DNA of 64,000 bases from Niastella yeongjuensis (GCF_900110245.1 NZ_FOCZ01000004.1:1-64000); one strand, 5' to 3'; positions 1 to 10,397 are shown, counted from the first letter of the stretch. Notes: generated from the letters alone by a model not told the origin. Translations and numbers: made by a program.

Positions 1-230
1 AATTCTTTTTCCTGATCCTTTTCCAATGTTTCTCGTCCGTTTTATTGGCTGCAAAACAACGACTTTCTCCTAATTCCCCCAACTTTTCAATCTGATCCGA
101 TGTTTCATTAACTGTTGTAGTTGAAAATAATTTTCTATTTTGTCGGCGGATAAATCTAAAGGAGGAAAAAGCCTGGTGGATTTTGGCAAGCGATTGATTG
201 ATCGTTGTTAGGAACAAATAAATTTCATGT
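1..230. other. left-edge region without an assignable gene
   Basis: No gene with a credible start lies here. The minus strand stays open from about position 250 to the window edge (roughly 80 codons) but has no ATG start and no recognisable domain. It could be the interior of a disrupted gene or chance. Confidence 0.25.
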
Positions 231-980
231 ATGAAAATTTGTCCGGTAATATTATCCTTTTTCTATGCTGGAACTGTTTTTTCACAAACAGATTATAAAT
301 TCACATCTGATTATTTTATATCAAATAATATTTCTCTAAATGTTCTACGACCACCAAAGGGCTATTCGGTTTATTATAACTGCGATTCGATGCTTTTTGT
401 AAGAGGAGATTTTTCAGATACGATAAAGATTTGGACACCAGGGCTTGAATGGGCCCATAGTCTTGAACAATTCAAGGGGGTAATGACTAATCCTGAGTAT
501 GGAAAAAGCATTTTTGCAAAATCTATTTTATCGGATGGAAGGATTCTGGTTGATACTTATATAGAGACTAAGTTCATTTTTAAAAGCGATTCTCTATTTG
601 AATTAGAAGACACAATATCTAAGCCATCAGAATATTTTGACTTAACAGTTAAGCACGTACAAGGCCTGATTGACGATGCAACTTATAAAGAAAAAAAGGA
701 CAGTATCGAATTAGTCTACAATGGCAAGCATGCATATATAGCAAAACTGATTTTTGCGAAGAACATGTTTAAGCCAGGTAAGAAAAAAGTGAAACTGCCG
801 CGGAAAGTGAATTATCTGAAAGACGAAATCCAACTTGAAAAGCAATGGATAGAGGATGGAAAGAATTGTTATCTAATCCGGATTAACAACATAGAAAATG
901 GTGATAAAACAACATATGCCTATGCCATTGATGAAGACTTGAAATTTGTTTGGTGGCAGGGATGTAAAAGCAGGCATTAA
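231..980 (+). CDS. secreted protein of unknown function
   Basis: This is a 249-residue protein with a clear Sec signal peptide: a short basic start, a hydrophobic stretch and a cleavage-like site after VFSQ near residue 19. The remainder is hydrophilic, rich in Lys, Asp and aromatic residues, with alternating polar and hydrophobic stretches that suggest beta strands. I recognise no family. No lipobox is visible, so a periplasmic or secreted location is inferred. The start is supported because the signal peptide begins exactly at this ATG. It stands alone, 82 bp before another hypothetical gene on the same strand, with low GC content like its neighbour. Confidence 0.7.
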   Translation: MKICPVILSFFYAGTVFSQTDYKFTSDYFISNNISLNVLRPPKGYSVYYNCDSMLFVRGDFSDTIKIWTPGLEWAHSLEQFKGVMTNPEYGKSIFAKSILSDGRILVDTYIETKFIFKSDSLFELEDTISKPSEYFDLTVKHVQGLIDDATYKEKKDSIELVYNGKHAYIAKLIFAKNMFKPGKKKVKLPRKVNYLKDEIQLEKQWIEDGKNCYLIRINNIENGDKTTYAYAIDEDLKFVWWQGCKSRH

Positions 981-1062
981 GATCCAATATCTTTGGTTAT
1001 GTTAAGAAGGCGGTTAGAAAAGTCACAATCTGTAACACTGGGGCAAGCAATAAATTAAACCA

Positions 1063-1314
1063 ATGACAGGGAATTGGCATGAATCAATTTATTCATATTT
1101 AAAAGATGGTAAATCATATATAGATTTTCGAACTATTCTATTCAAGATGAAAGAAGAAGGGATGTCTGCGCAGGATGCTTTCCTGATTTTTGAAGAAATC
1201 TGGAAAAAATTGGATAGCGAAGCAAATGAAAAGGACCGTGATGTAATTGCAGAAGTTACAGATATTATTGTAGGCTATTGTTACCCACGTTGGTATGTTT
1301 GGGACAAGAAATAA
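1063..1314 (+). CDS. small hypothetical protein (83 aa)
   Basis: This is a short, mostly helical and acidic protein without signal peptide or membrane segment. It ends in an aromatic patch (CYPRWYVW). It resembles the many small accessory proteins of Bacteroidota that occur near mobile or toxin loci, but I cannot name a family. The coding strand is preferred because the opposite frame (1138-1320) gives an unconvincing Phe/Ile/Cys-rich product. It precedes the tRNA-derived repeat region, so it may belong to the accessory segment. Confidence 0.5.
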   Translation: MTGNWHESIYSYLKDGKSYIDFRTILFKMKEEGMSAQDAFLIFEEIWKKLDSEANEKDRDVIAEVTDIIVGYCYPRWYVWDKK

Positions 1315-1453
1315 TGGCATTAACAGTAGCGGTTATATCATTTTTTAATACCTGCGCGGATGTAACTGGTGGAAAGCCAAAGGCATCCCGGTCACAAATT
1401 CGGTCACAATGAGCGATTTACCAAGTGATATATAAGTTCTTGTTAAGTTATAA

Positions 1454-1911
<458 letters not shown>

Positions 1912-1946
1912 AGAAGGTTAAAGGTTCAATGATTAGTGAGCCGATG

Positions 1947-3083
1947 TTATTTGCCGCCAAAATTTGATGATGCAGCTGCGTTCATTTTACCATCCAGCAC
2001 AAGTTTTACTACTTTTTCCAGGTCGTCAAGAGGAATAGCGTCTGTTGACCAACCATAAGGATAGGTGATGTGCCCGCCTGTTTTTTTGTCCTCTTCGCAT
2101 AGTAGATATGCTGCGCCATCTTTTTCAATTTGAATTGCTTTTTCAACTATAAATCGCCTTTCGACCTTGTCACCAGCTTTGCTTAGAAGGAATACTTTGT
2201 ATGAAATATCTAAAGTTTTTTTAGTGTCGATAAGTGACCTTCTTATTACCGCAGTTTGTCCTTTCCAATCAAATTGAGCAATGGCAAGCGTTTTTATTTC
2301 CATGTCCTGTTTAGGCAGCTTTCCATTTTCAAAGGCAGTTTTCAAAACGCCAAACAGGCTGTCTGCTTTTGCATACTCTTTTGCCGCGTTGTACGACTTC
2401 ATTAGTTTGTAATAAAGCTCATAGTTGTCCTTTTCAAAATTTACGGCCTGTACGTATGCGTTTGCAGATTTCAGATAGTTTTTTGTATGCGAGTATTCAA
2501 GTTGGCCAATGCTTTTAAGTGCCTCCACGTAATAACTGTTTTGTTGGGGTACACTGTCCAGTGCTTTGTAATATAATTCCAGTGCTTTATCGAAATTCTG
2601 TTTTCCATGGTAAATATATGCCACCCAGTAAAACGGTTCACCGTAGGTATTGGGCAGTTTTGTAGCTTCTTCGAAACATGCCAACGCTTTATCTTCCTGC
2701 CCCTGATATTTATAGATCAGGGCCTTTTGGTTCATAAATTCCTGGCTGGAAGGGTTCTTTGTTAATGAGATCTCCACTTCTTTTAACGCTTCATCATATT
2801 TCTTTAGATAACAGAGGGAGAGTCCTTTATAAAAATGAACGAAACCGCTGTCAAGTCCTCTTGCCAATGCTTTATCGTAACACTCAATTGCTTTATTGTC
2901 GTTCCCGAGCTGAAAAAAAGCGTAGCCCACCTTATATAATTCGTCAGGTGTTAATTTGTCTGCTTTCTTTTCAAGTTTAATAAGTTCTTTATAGTTTCTG
3001 CTGTTGTAGAGGTCTGTTGCTGTCTGTCCGTATGAGAATGAATAGATCAGGGTCATCAGCATGAAGGGCAGGGTTATTTTCAT
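1947..3083 (-). CDS. secreted TPR-repeat protein
   Basis: This 378-residue protein has a signal peptide (cleavage-like site after FSYGQ, near residue 20) and then at least five tetratricopeptide repeats between about residues 25 and 250. Typical signatures are GNDNKAIECYDKALARG, KYDEALKEVEISLTKNP, GQEDKALACFEEATKLP and NFDKALELYYKALDSVP. The C-terminal third has no TPRs and probably forms a beta-rich domain of unknown role. TPRs mediate protein contacts, so a periplasmic scaffold or maturation factor is possible. It lies downstream of acnB on the same strand, but a terminator between them suggests separate transcription. Confidence 0.85.
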   Translation of the reverse strand: MKITLPFMLMTLIYSFSYGQTATDLYNSRNYKELIKLEKKADKLTPDELYKVGYAFFQLGNDNKAIECYDKALARGLDSGFVHFYKGLSLCYLKKYDEALKEVEISLTKNPSSQEFMNQKALIYKYQGQEDKALACFEEATKLPNTYGEPFYWVAYIYHGKQNFDKALELYYKALDSVPQQNSYYVEALKSIGQLEYSHTKNYLKSANAYVQAVNFEKDNYELYYKLMKSYNAAKEYAKADSLFGVLKTAFENGKLPKQDMEIKTLAIAQFDWKGQTAVIRRSLIDTKKTLDISYKVFLLSKAGDKVERRFIVEKAIQIEKDGAAYLLCEEDKKTGGHITYPYGWSTDAIPLDDLEKVVKLVLDGKMNAAASSNFGGK

Positions 3084-3135
3084 AGTTGTTTTTTAAGGGT
3101 TGCACATATTTTTAGCGATCGTGCCGGGTCCAAAC

Positions 3136-3168
3136 AAAAAATGCTGCAGGAGTTTTCTCCCGCAGCAT
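3136..3168 (-). terminator. intrinsic terminator after acnB
   Basis: Read on the minus strand, ATGCTGC-GGGAG / CTCCT-GCAGCAT forms a long stem with an AAAA loop followed by six T residues. It lies 34 bp after the acnB stop. Confidence 0.8.
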
Positions 3169-3201
3169 AAATATAATAAATCCGTTTTACGGATTATAAT
3201 A

Positions 3202-5994
3202 CTAATAAGTAAGACTGTCTTTGCTTGTAGTTAAGTTCTTCAGCGGCGGTGCGAACTTGGTCAGATCGATACCTGTTACTGCAGCTTTGTATTCGTTCAT
3301 ATTTGGAATTCTTCCAAGGATTGCAGAAAGCACGACCACTGGTGTAGAGGCAAGAAGAGATTCTCCTTTTTTGCGCTCAGAATCTTCAACTACTCTTCCC
3401 TGGAAAAGGCGGGTAGAGGTTGCCATAACCGTATCGCCTTTAGCTGCTTTTTCCTGGTTACCCATACAAAGGTTACAACCCGGACGCTCGAGGTACATCA
3501 TATTTTCGTATTCAGTACGTGCTGCGCCTTTGGGAGCATTGTCATTGAATTCAAAACCAGAATACTTCTGCAGTATTTCCCAGTCGCCTTCGGCCTGAAG
3601 TTCATCAATGATATTGTAAGTTGGAGCTGCTACCACAAGCGGAGCACGGAACTCAACTTTACCTTGTTGTTTTTCCAGGTTTTTGAGCATTTGGGAAACG
3701 ATCTTCAGATCACCCTTGTGTACCATGCAGGAGCCAACGAAACCAAGGTCCACTTTTTTCTCGCCACCATAGTAAGAGAGTGCGCGAATGGTATCGTGGG
3801 TATATCTTTTAGAAACGTCTGCGTTATTAACGTCAGGGTCAGCGATCATTGGTTCAGCGATCACATCCAGGTCAATTACCACTTCAGCATAATATTTAGC
3901 ATTTGCATCTGGTGTTAACGCAGGTTTTTCACCTGATTTAATCTCTGCGATCCTTTTATCTGCTCTATTGATCAAACCCTGAAGAACCTGCCGGCTGTTA
4001 TCCATGCCCTTGTCAATCATGATCTGGATCCTGCCTTTCGCAATTTCCAGTGATTGGATCAGGGTGTCGTCTTCAGAAATACAGATAGAAGCTTTTGCTT
4101 TCATCTCTGCCGTCCAGTCTGTAAAGGTAAATGCCTGATCAGCAGGAAGTGTTCCGATGTGCACTTCAATGATACGGCCCTGGAAAACGTTCTCACCACC
4201 AAATTTCTGCAGCATTTGCGCCTGCGTAGCGTGTACTACATCCCGGAAATCCATGTGATCCTTCATTTCTCCTTGGAAGGTTACTTTCACTGACTCCGGA
4301 ATAGGCATAGATGCTTCACCGGTTGCCAGTGCCAGCGCAACGGTACCCGAGTCAGCGCCAAACGCAACACCTTTCGACATCCTTGTGTGTGAGTCACCAC
4401 CAATGATGATAGCCCACTCATCAACCGTAATATCGTTGAGTACTTTGTGAATTACATCGGTCATGGAATGATATTCGCCTTTGGGGTCACGGGCAGTAAT
4501 AAGTCCAAACTCATTCATGAACTTCATGAGTTTTGGAATATTTGCCTGCGCTTTCTTATCCCAAACCGAAGCGGTATGACAACCTGATTGGTAAGCACCA
4601 TCAACAATTGGTGAAATAACAGTGGCTGCCATAGATTCCAGTTCCTGAGCAGTCATCAGACCGGTGGTATCCTGAGAACCTACGATGTTCACTTCTACGC
4701 GAACATCTGAACCAGCGTGTAATATTTTACCTGGGGTGGTACCAACAGCATTTCTGTTAAATATCTTCTCAACAGCTGTAAGGCCCTGCCCTTCGTGAGA
4801 AATTTCTTTTGAAGGAGCAAATACCGCGGGAATATCAATGCCGAGCAGTTTAGCCGAAATGGTCTGGATCTTTTTACCGAATACGATAGCATATGATCCG
4901 CCAGCTTTGATGAACTCCATTTTCTGCGGCGTAAGCGCCTTGGAAATATCGATCAGTTCTTTATCGCCATTATAAAGTTTCTTCTTCTTTGTGTTGATCG
5001 TAAGCACGGTGCCGGTAGCAACGGAATAAACCTGCTCAAGAACAGGTTCGTTATTTTCATTGCGAACGATCTTCCCATTGGCGTCTGTCTTTTTCACCCA
5101 GTTTTTGAGGTCAATACCAATTCCGCCGGTAACATCAACTGTAGTAAGGAAAATGGGAGAAATTCCGTTAGTACCGCCAACAATAGGGGCTATATTTACA
5201 AATGGAACATAGGGACTTGCCTGTTTGCCCGTCCAAAGCGCCACGTTATTAACGCCAGACATTCTTGATGAACCCACACCCATGGTGCCTTTCTCAGAAA
5301 TCAGCATCACGCTTTTGTCGGGATGTTGTGCCTGTAGCGCCCTGATCTCGGCCTGGGCCTGAGGGGTAATCATACATTTACCATGCAATTCACGGTCTGA
5401 ACGTGAGTGCGCCTGGTTGCCCGGAGAAAGCAAATCAGTAGAAATATCACCTTCGCCGGCAATAAAAGTCACTATTTTAATTTCTTCAGGCACATCGGGC
5501 AGTTTTGTGAAAAACTCAGCCTGCGCGTAACTTTCAAGTATATCTTTAGCTATTTTATTTTCGTTTTTGAATGCCTCTTTCAGGCGGTCTGTATCAGCAT
5601 CATAGAGGAATACCTGTGTTTTAAGAACTTTTGCTGCTTCTTTCGCAATAGAAGCGTCATTTCCCAGCGCCAGATCGAGCAACACCTCAATTGAAGTACC
5701 ACCCTTCATGTGTGATAACAGCTCAAAAGCAAAAGCAGGGGTAATTTCTTCAACTGTGGCTGTGCCAAGAATGATTTCCTTTAAAAACTTAGCTTTTACG
5801 CCTGCAGCACTCGTAGTTCCGGGCAACACATTGTAAATAAACGTATTGAGAGAATCTTTTCTGTGTACATTTTTGAGATCTCTAATTTGCGCGATGATTT
5901 CACTTAGTAATTCGCCGCTATCGATCGGCTTCGGATGAAGATCCTGACTTTTTCTTTCTTCAATTTCCTTAAGGTACTCATTATAACGACTCAT
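3202..5994 (-). CDS. acnB: aconitate hydratase B
   Basis: This is the bifunctional aconitase/2-methylisocitrate dehydratase of the AcnB type, a cytosolic [4Fe-4S] enzyme that interconverts citrate and isocitrate in the TCA cycle. The order is HEAT-like N-terminal domain, swivel domain, then the large catalytic domains, as in AcnB and unlike AcnA. The three cluster ligands are visible: Cys756 in FVGSCMVH, and Cys840 and Cys843 in GCNLC. Other conserved blocks are IIGGDSHTRMSKGVAFGADSG and GSRMSGVNN. The chosen ATG gives 930 residues beginning MSRYNEYLKEIEER, the usual start of the family. An upstream in-frame ATG at 6075 would add 27 unusual residues. Confidence 0.95.
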   Translation of the reverse strand: MSRYNEYLKEIEERKSQDLHPKPIDSGELLSEIIAQIRDLKNVHRKDSLNTFIYNVLPGTTSAAGVKAKFLKEIILGTATVEEITPAFAFELLSHMKGGTSIEVLLDLALGNDASIAKEAAKVLKTQVFLYDADTDRLKEAFKNENKIAKDILESYAQAEFFTKLPDVPEEIKIVTFIAGEGDISTDLLSPGNQAHSRSDRELHGKCMITPQAQAEIRALQAQHPDKSVMLISEKGTMGVGSSRMSGVNNVALWTGKQASPYVPFVNIAPIVGGTNGISPIFLTTVDVTGGIGIDLKNWVKKTDANGKIVRNENNEPVLEQVYSVATGTVLTINTKKKKLYNGDKELIDISKALTPQKMEFIKAGGSYAIVFGKKIQTISAKLLGIDIPAVFAPSKEISHEGQGLTAVEKIFNRNAVGTTPGKILHAGSDVRVEVNIVGSQDTTGLMTAQELESMAATVISPIVDGAYQSGCHTASVWDKKAQANIPKLMKFMNEFGLITARDPKGEYHSMTDVIHKVLNDITVDEWAIIIGGDSHTRMSKGVAFGADSGTVALALATGEASMPIPESVKVTFQGEMKDHMDFRDVVHATQAQMLQKFGGENVFQGRIIEVHIGTLPADQAFTFTDWTAEMKAKASICISEDDTLIQSLEIAKGRIQIMIDKGMDNSRQVLQGLINRADKRIAEIKSGEKPALTPDANAKYYAEVVIDLDVIAEPMIADPDVNNADVSKRYTHDTIRALSYYGGEKKVDLGFVGSCMVHKGDLKIVSQMLKNLEKQQGKVEFRAPLVVAAPTYNIIDELQAEGDWEILQKYSGFEFNDNAPKGAARTEYENMMYLERPGCNLCMGNQEKAAKGDTVMATSTRLFQGRVVEDSERKKGESLLASTPVVVLSAILGRIPNMNEYKAAVTGIDLTKFAPPLKNLTTSKDSLTY

Positions 5995-6208
5995 ATGATT
6001 TTCTTTTTCGGGAAGCAAATTAACCGATGATGCCGAGATTACAGCTTCTTTTTTTCTTATATTTTTTTGAGACAACAGTTTGCTTGTTGTCTAATCCTGA
6101 AAAAGGCGACCAGGTTCCCACCTTTAATTTCTATTTTTGTTACAAGTATTTATCCACCAACAACTTACGTTTTAAATGCGCATAAGCAGTCCCTTAAATT
6201 GACATTGT

Positions 6209-7759
6209 TCATTTATCACTATACAACATCTCTACAGGAATAGCTAAATCCTCTTTTCCTTCCGCCTTCAGGTAAATGGGTACCAGCCCGGCTTCTCCCC
6301 TTTTATGAAAGTATTCAATTCGAAATGGATAAAATCCCACCTGTAAAGGAAGCAAATACATCTCGCCTTCTTCACGAATAAAATGGTTGCCTAATACTTT
6401 TTGGTTATTTACGTAAACTCTTGAGTGATCATTTCCACCACCCATTTCCAAAATATAATATCCTGCCTGTTCTATCTTAATGTAGCCGGTCAGGATACAA
6501 ACAAAATTCTTATCGGTGGCCAACTTGTTTACATCAAAATCTTTATCCGCAATCCCCTGCTTTACCGGCTTGCTTTTTTTAAGATCAGGAAAGGAATCCC
6601 AGGTGCCCTGGTAGCAGGTATAATACAGCCCCCCCTGTTTTACCTTTTTGGGTTCGGCAATCGCCTTTAGGGTGTCGCCAACAACAAAACTGGCACTGTC
6701 CTGCTTATCATAGGCTGATCTTACCCCTATAGATTTCACTATAATTTTTGAGTCCCGAACAAGCGAAATCCGCGTTTCATCTCCGTCAAGGGTAGGTGAA
6801 GATAAAGTGGGTTCTGTGCCGTTGGTAGTAAAATGCAGGTACCTGTTGGCCATCAGGTTGAAACAGGTCAGGCTGAAGGGAACATTTTTCAGTACGATAC
6901 CTCCTTTGGGTTTGATGGTAATCTTTCTGGAAGTAGCGTACCCCCCTGTTGAGGCATAAAAGCCGCCGTAGGAAAATTTTAGTCCGTCCCAGAATCCTTT
7001 GAAGTTTGCAGAATAGTGTGTCTCATTACGATAGGCAACGCATGTCCAGTCGAGCCCTTTGGGTGCTTTTCTGCGAAGCACACTATCCATTGCAGCTACT
7101 CCCATCTCCTGATAAGCGTTCCCTTCTCTTCCGGCAATATAAAGAGTGTTGCGAAGCACTTTATTGCTGTCCAATTTGCCAGCAGCTGTTTGGGTTAGCA
7201 AAAAATCGTTCCACCATAAACTGGGGTCAATCGCTATGTACGAGGTAAAAAGGTCGGGATCATTTAAAAAAGCGTGTATCACAAACAGTCCACCCAGCGA
7301 ACCGCCATACAGTACATTTCCATCGTTTGAACCATTATATTTCTTATTAATGTATGGAATTAATTCTTTTTTAATAAACGAAAGAAAGCTCGTCGCACCT
7401 CCGGTATTTTCCCGGGTTTTTGTGGGTGTAAAATCCCTGTCGCGCATATTCACCCCGTTTGGTTTAGGATTGGTAATGCCCACCAGGATCATATTTTTGG
7501 GTATAAATCCTTCCCATTGTAGCATACCCCACTCCAATGTAATAAACCCGGTTATATCATCCAGACAGTACAATATTTCATATTTATCAGTGGAGGCGGG
7601 GTTGTAATTTTTAGGAAAGACTATGTGTAACAGCCGCTGCTCCTGTAAAATTTGGGAGTAAAGCGAATCAACTTGTGTTACCTGGTCTTGAGCCTTAGCC
7701 TGTATGTTTACAAGAAAATGCAGGGAGAAAGCCAGCATAAGAACCCTTAAGTTTTTCAT
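6209..7759 (-). CDS. secreted esterase (IroE/esterase D-like) with chitobiase-like and PA14-like C-terminal domains
   Basis: A signal peptide (residues 1-24, ending QAKAQ) is followed by an alpha/beta-hydrolase of the putative esterase (PF00756) type, residues about 30-270. The nucleophile elbow is GGSLGGLFVIH, a catalytic Asp probably lies in the DPSLWW region and a His in ETHYSANF. Residues about 285-365 look like the chitobiase C-terminal fold (TTNGTEPTLSSP). The last 140 residues resemble a PA14 carbohydrate-binding domain (GYIKIEQAGYYILEMGGGNDHSRVYVN). Such enzymes act on acyl-carbohydrate, glucuronoyl or siderophore esters; the substrate cannot be read from sequence. I use the ATG at 7759 because the signal peptide starts there; an ATG at 7786 is also in frame. 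Confidence 0.85.
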   Translation of the reverse strand: MKNLRVLMLAFSLHFLVNIQAKAQDQVTQVDSLYSQILQEQRLLHIVFPKNYNPASTDKYEILYCLDDITGFITLEWGMLQWEGFIPKNMILVGITNPKPNGVNMRDRDFTPTKTRENTGGATSFLSFIKKELIPYINKKYNGSNDGNVLYGGSLGGLFVIHAFLNDPDLFTSYIAIDPSLWWNDFLLTQTAAGKLDSNKVLRNTLYIAGREGNAYQEMGVAAMDSVLRRKAPKGLDWTCVAYRNETHYSANFKGFWDGLKFSYGGFYASTGGYATSRKITIKPKGGIVLKNVPFSLTCFNLMANRYLHFTTNGTEPTLSSPTLDGDETRISLVRDSKIIVKSIGVRSAYDKQDSASFVVGDTLKAIAEPKKVKQGGLYYTCYQGTWDSFPDLKKSKPVKQGIADKDFDVNKLATDKNFVCILTGYIKIEQAGYYILEMGGGNDHSRVYVNNQKVLGNHFIREEGEMYLLPLQVGFYPFRIEYFHKRGEAGLVPIYLKAEGKEDLAIPVEMLYSDK

Positions 7760-7893
7760 TGGCAAATCAGCTTTTTGATAATTCATTCCCTTTCAATATC
7801 CCACTTTTTTCTAAAAAGTTGAAAGACTTTGCGTATGAAATTTCCTAAGCATATATATAATTCAGAATTTCTTCAAGTTTGAAAGTTTATTTT

Positions 7894-9420
7894 ATGAGTC
7901 CACCTTTTTTGATTTTAGACGAATACTACGACTCATTGATCACTAAAAACATAAGTAAGAAGGAACTGGTTATTTTTTCAATACTCTTGTTTCTTTTTAT
8001 TATAAGATTGGCCTTAATTGGTTTTATGGGGCTTATGCCTCAGGACGCCTATTATAGTTTTTATAGTGAACATTTGGATCTCTCCTACTATGACCACCCT
8101 TCGGGAGTGGCATGGATGTTATGGCTTTTTACTTCCTTGTTTGGGAAAAAAGTCTTTGTTGTAAAGCTTGCTTCAACTATCGTTACCTTAATAACGCAAG
8201 CTGCTTTTGCGACCCTGGCAACTTGTTTTCTCGATATTAAACGCGTTCTGCTGGCTGTTATATTTTTGTTTTCAACGGTAATGATATCGGTATTATCCCT
8301 GATAGCAACACCCGATGTTCCATTATTGCTTTTCTGGACGCTTTCACTTATCGCCTTATTTTTAGCTATTTTCAGAAATTATAAGAAATTGTGGTTAATA
8401 GCGGGTGTTTTAATGGGACTGGCATTTAACAGTAAGTACACCGCTGTCTTTCTACCGGCTGGGTTAATTATGTTTCTTGTTTTAAGTCCGGATTACAGAA
8501 AATTACTTAAGTCTTATTGGCTTTATGCCTGCCTGCTGCTTTTTATTATAACCGCAATGCCTGTTGTTATTTGGAATTACGATCATGGGTTTGCTTCATT
8601 TAAATTCCAGTCGGTTAGCAGAATGTCGGAACCCCGTAGTAGTTATTTTAGTATAACAGATTTTTTAGGTGTTATTGGCCATCAGGCATTTTTACTTATT
8701 CCAATATTATTCTTTTCTCTAATGGCAATATTCTGGTTGCTTTTTAAAAAGTACCGATTAAAGATAAGCGCCATTCCTGCAGAACAGCTATTTCTATTAT
8801 CCTTCTTCGCCCCTGTTTTTTTATCTTTTTTGTTTGTTTCTTTTTTTTATTGGGTAAAAATCAACTGGCTGATGCCTGCTTATATCAGTGGAATAATATT
8901 GGTCGTCATCTATTTAAAACAAAAATGGGTGATGTACCAGCTTTATTGCTCCTTTGCTATTCATCTTGTAATGGCTGTTGAAATCATCTTCTACCCGGTT
9001 AAAGTCAAATCAGACGATACCTGGGTTGGCTGGAATGAGCTGGCCGCAAACGTAAACAGCATTAAGAAACAGTATCCCGGCTATTTTGTCTTTTCAGCTG
9101 ACGACTATAAGACATCAGCCGTATTAAATTTTTATTTCGATGAAATGGTTTACAGCAAAAATATAATTGGCGAACATGCATTACAGTTTGATTATGTAAA
9201 TACAAATATTCAGGCGTTAAAAGGAAAAAATGCGCTTTTTATTGATTCTCATCCTGACTTATCAAACTGCGGGGAGCATCCCTCCGTTTTGAACAAATAC
9301 TTTGACCATATTACTCCTCTGCAACCAATCATCGTAAGGAAGAAAGGAGAAGTGATCAGGGTATTTTGTGTATATGCATGTATGAAATATAATCCTTCAG
9401 GAGTTCTGAAAGGCAGCTAA
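7894..9420 (+). CDS. GT39/ArnT-like integral membrane glycosyltransferase
   Basis: This 508-residue multi-pass membrane protein belongs to the GT-C dolichyl/undecaprenyl-phosphate-sugar transferase group (PMT_2). The first periplasmic loop carries the catalytic acid in QDAYYSFYSEHLDLSYYDHP, the typical family signature. About ten transmembrane helices cover residues 25-365, followed by a soluble C-terminal domain. Such proteins move a lipid-linked sugar to lipid A, protein or another envelope acceptor in the periplasm; the acceptor is unknown. The TTG at 7879 is in frame, but the ATG at 7894 is the better start. It stands alone, divergent from the esterase and convergent with the 9470 gene. 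Confidence 0.9.
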   Translation: MSPPFLILDEYYDSLITKNISKKELVIFSILLFLFIIRLALIGFMGLMPQDAYYSFYSEHLDLSYYDHPSGVAWMLWLFTSLFGKKVFVVKLASTIVTLITQAAFATLATCFLDIKRVLLAVIFLFSTVMISVLSLIATPDVPLLLFWTLSLIALFLAIFRNYKKLWLIAGVLMGLAFNSKYTAVFLPAGLIMFLVLSPDYRKLLKSYWLYACLLLFIITAMPVVIWNYDHGFASFKFQSVSRMSEPRSSYFSITDFLGVIGHQAFLLIPILFFSLMAIFWLLFKKYRLKISAIPAEQLFLLSFFAPVFLSFLFVSFFYWVKINWLMPAYISGIILVVIYLKQKWVMYQLYCSFAIHLVMAVEIIFYPVKVKSDDTWVGWNELAANVNSIKKQYPGYFVFSADDYKTSAVLNFYFDEMVYSKNIIGEHALQFDYVNTNIQALKGKNALFIDSHPDLSNCGEHPSVLNKYFDHITPLQPIIVRKKGEVIRVFCVYACMKYNPSGVLKGS

Positions 9421-9469
9421 TAGGTGTTCTTTTGGAAACGAAAGTCGGCGGGTATAAAATGCAATAGAA

Positions 9470-10006
9470 CTATGGATAATAAAAGCAAATGATCTGACGA
9501 ATATCCCCAGAGATCCGGCTGGCCATGAAGAAGGGCCGGCCACGAGGTGCTCCCAGCGCCGAGCCTTGGCGTGCAAACGTTACGTTATCCCAGTTTTGAA
9601 AGGTGGATACAATCGTCTCCGTTGTATCGGATAGCTGAGCCAGCGTGCGTTGGTGAACGGTAAGTTTCTGATCGGTGGCATATTGAAACTCGTAATAGGG
9701 TTCGCTTGGACCATCAGGCCAGATTACACCAGTTAAATCACCTCCAGGTAAAAATTCTTCAAGCATATTCCAGTTCCCGTTAAAGTTTACGGCGGGATAT
9801 GTTTTTTTAATCTCCGCCAATACTTTTGCATGAGCGATATGGGCCATGTGGATTTGGGCCATATAGGCTGCCCGGCGATCAGGAGCCATGACGGTAGCAA
9901 CATAGTGCTTTTGAGCAGCAAAAAGAGCGGACCAATTAGAAGCTTCCTGGGCATAGCCCCAAATCGACGCCAGTAATAGTGTAATAACAGAAAGTACTTT
10001 TTTCAT
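9470..10006 (-). CDS. secreted hypothetical protein at the end of the RHS locus
   Basis: This 178-residue protein has a clean signal peptide (MKKVLSVITLLLASIWGYAQ). The mature part starts with a His/Met/Ala-rich helix (MAQIHMAHIAHAKVLAE) that could bind metal, then a beta-rich domain. I recognise no family. It follows the 10047 gene after 40 bp on the same strand and is the last minus-strand gene of the RHS region, so it may share the transcript. Its GC content is higher than that of the two genes before it, so it may be older chromosomal DNA. Confidence 0.65.
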   Translation of the reverse strand: MKKVLSVITLLLASIWGYAQEASNWSALFAAQKHYVATVMAPDRRAAYMAQIHMAHIAHAKVLAEIKKTYPAVNFNGNWNMLEEFLPGGDLTGVIWPDGPSEPYYEFQYATDQKLTVHQRTLAQLSDTTETIVSTFQNWDNVTFARQGSALGAPRGRPFFMASRISGDIRQIICFYYP

Positions 10007-10046
10007 CGGCTTTTTATTAAAAAATAACTACTTGATACTTAAAATC

Positions 10047-10394
10047 TCAATTGGGCTTATATGAAGGTATAGCTGCAGCTCCGGGAGGTAAAGAATGCAG
10101 CCAATCGTTATAGGCTTCTTCATTTGTAATATCAAGCCTGATTTCATTTTTTTCTGCGGAACTCCTATTTATAAAGTTCTCAGTTAAATATCGAATATTA
10201 ATAGTAACATCTCTTCCAATTTTTATAATTTGTTCTTCCAAATCCTCGCCAATATGATTTACTAAAATGTGGGGATAATAATCACATTTATATTCTTGGA
10301 GAAGAATACTATAGATTAAACCCAACGCTTGTTCACTACCGAAATCGCCCTCTGCGGTACTAACAGACACAAATCGAAAAATATGTAGTTTCAT
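10047..10394 (-). CDS. small cytosolic protein, candidate immunity protein
   Basis: This is a 115-residue protein without signal peptide, AT-rich and acidic, with no family I recognise. It starts 3 bp after the stop of a 50-residue fragment ORF (10398-10550). That spacing copies the tip-then-immunity order of RHS loci, where each toxin tip is followed at once by its antidote. The lack of a signal peptide would fit neutralisation of a toxin acting in the cytosol. The immunity role is inferred from position only; it could be an unrelated accessory protein. Confidence 0.55.
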   Translation of the reverse strand: MKLHIFRFVSVSTAEGDFGSEQALGLIYSILLQEYKCDYYPHILVNHIGEDLEEQIIKIGRDVTINIRYLTENFINRSSAEKNEIRLDITNEEAYNDWLHSLPPGAAAIPSYKPN

Positions 10395-10397
10395 AGT

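Noticed and set aside
7146-7607. 153-residue plus-strand ORF opposite the esterase gene
   Set aside because: The opposite strand holds the catalytic GGSLGG motif and adjacent conserved blocks; this frame is antisense.
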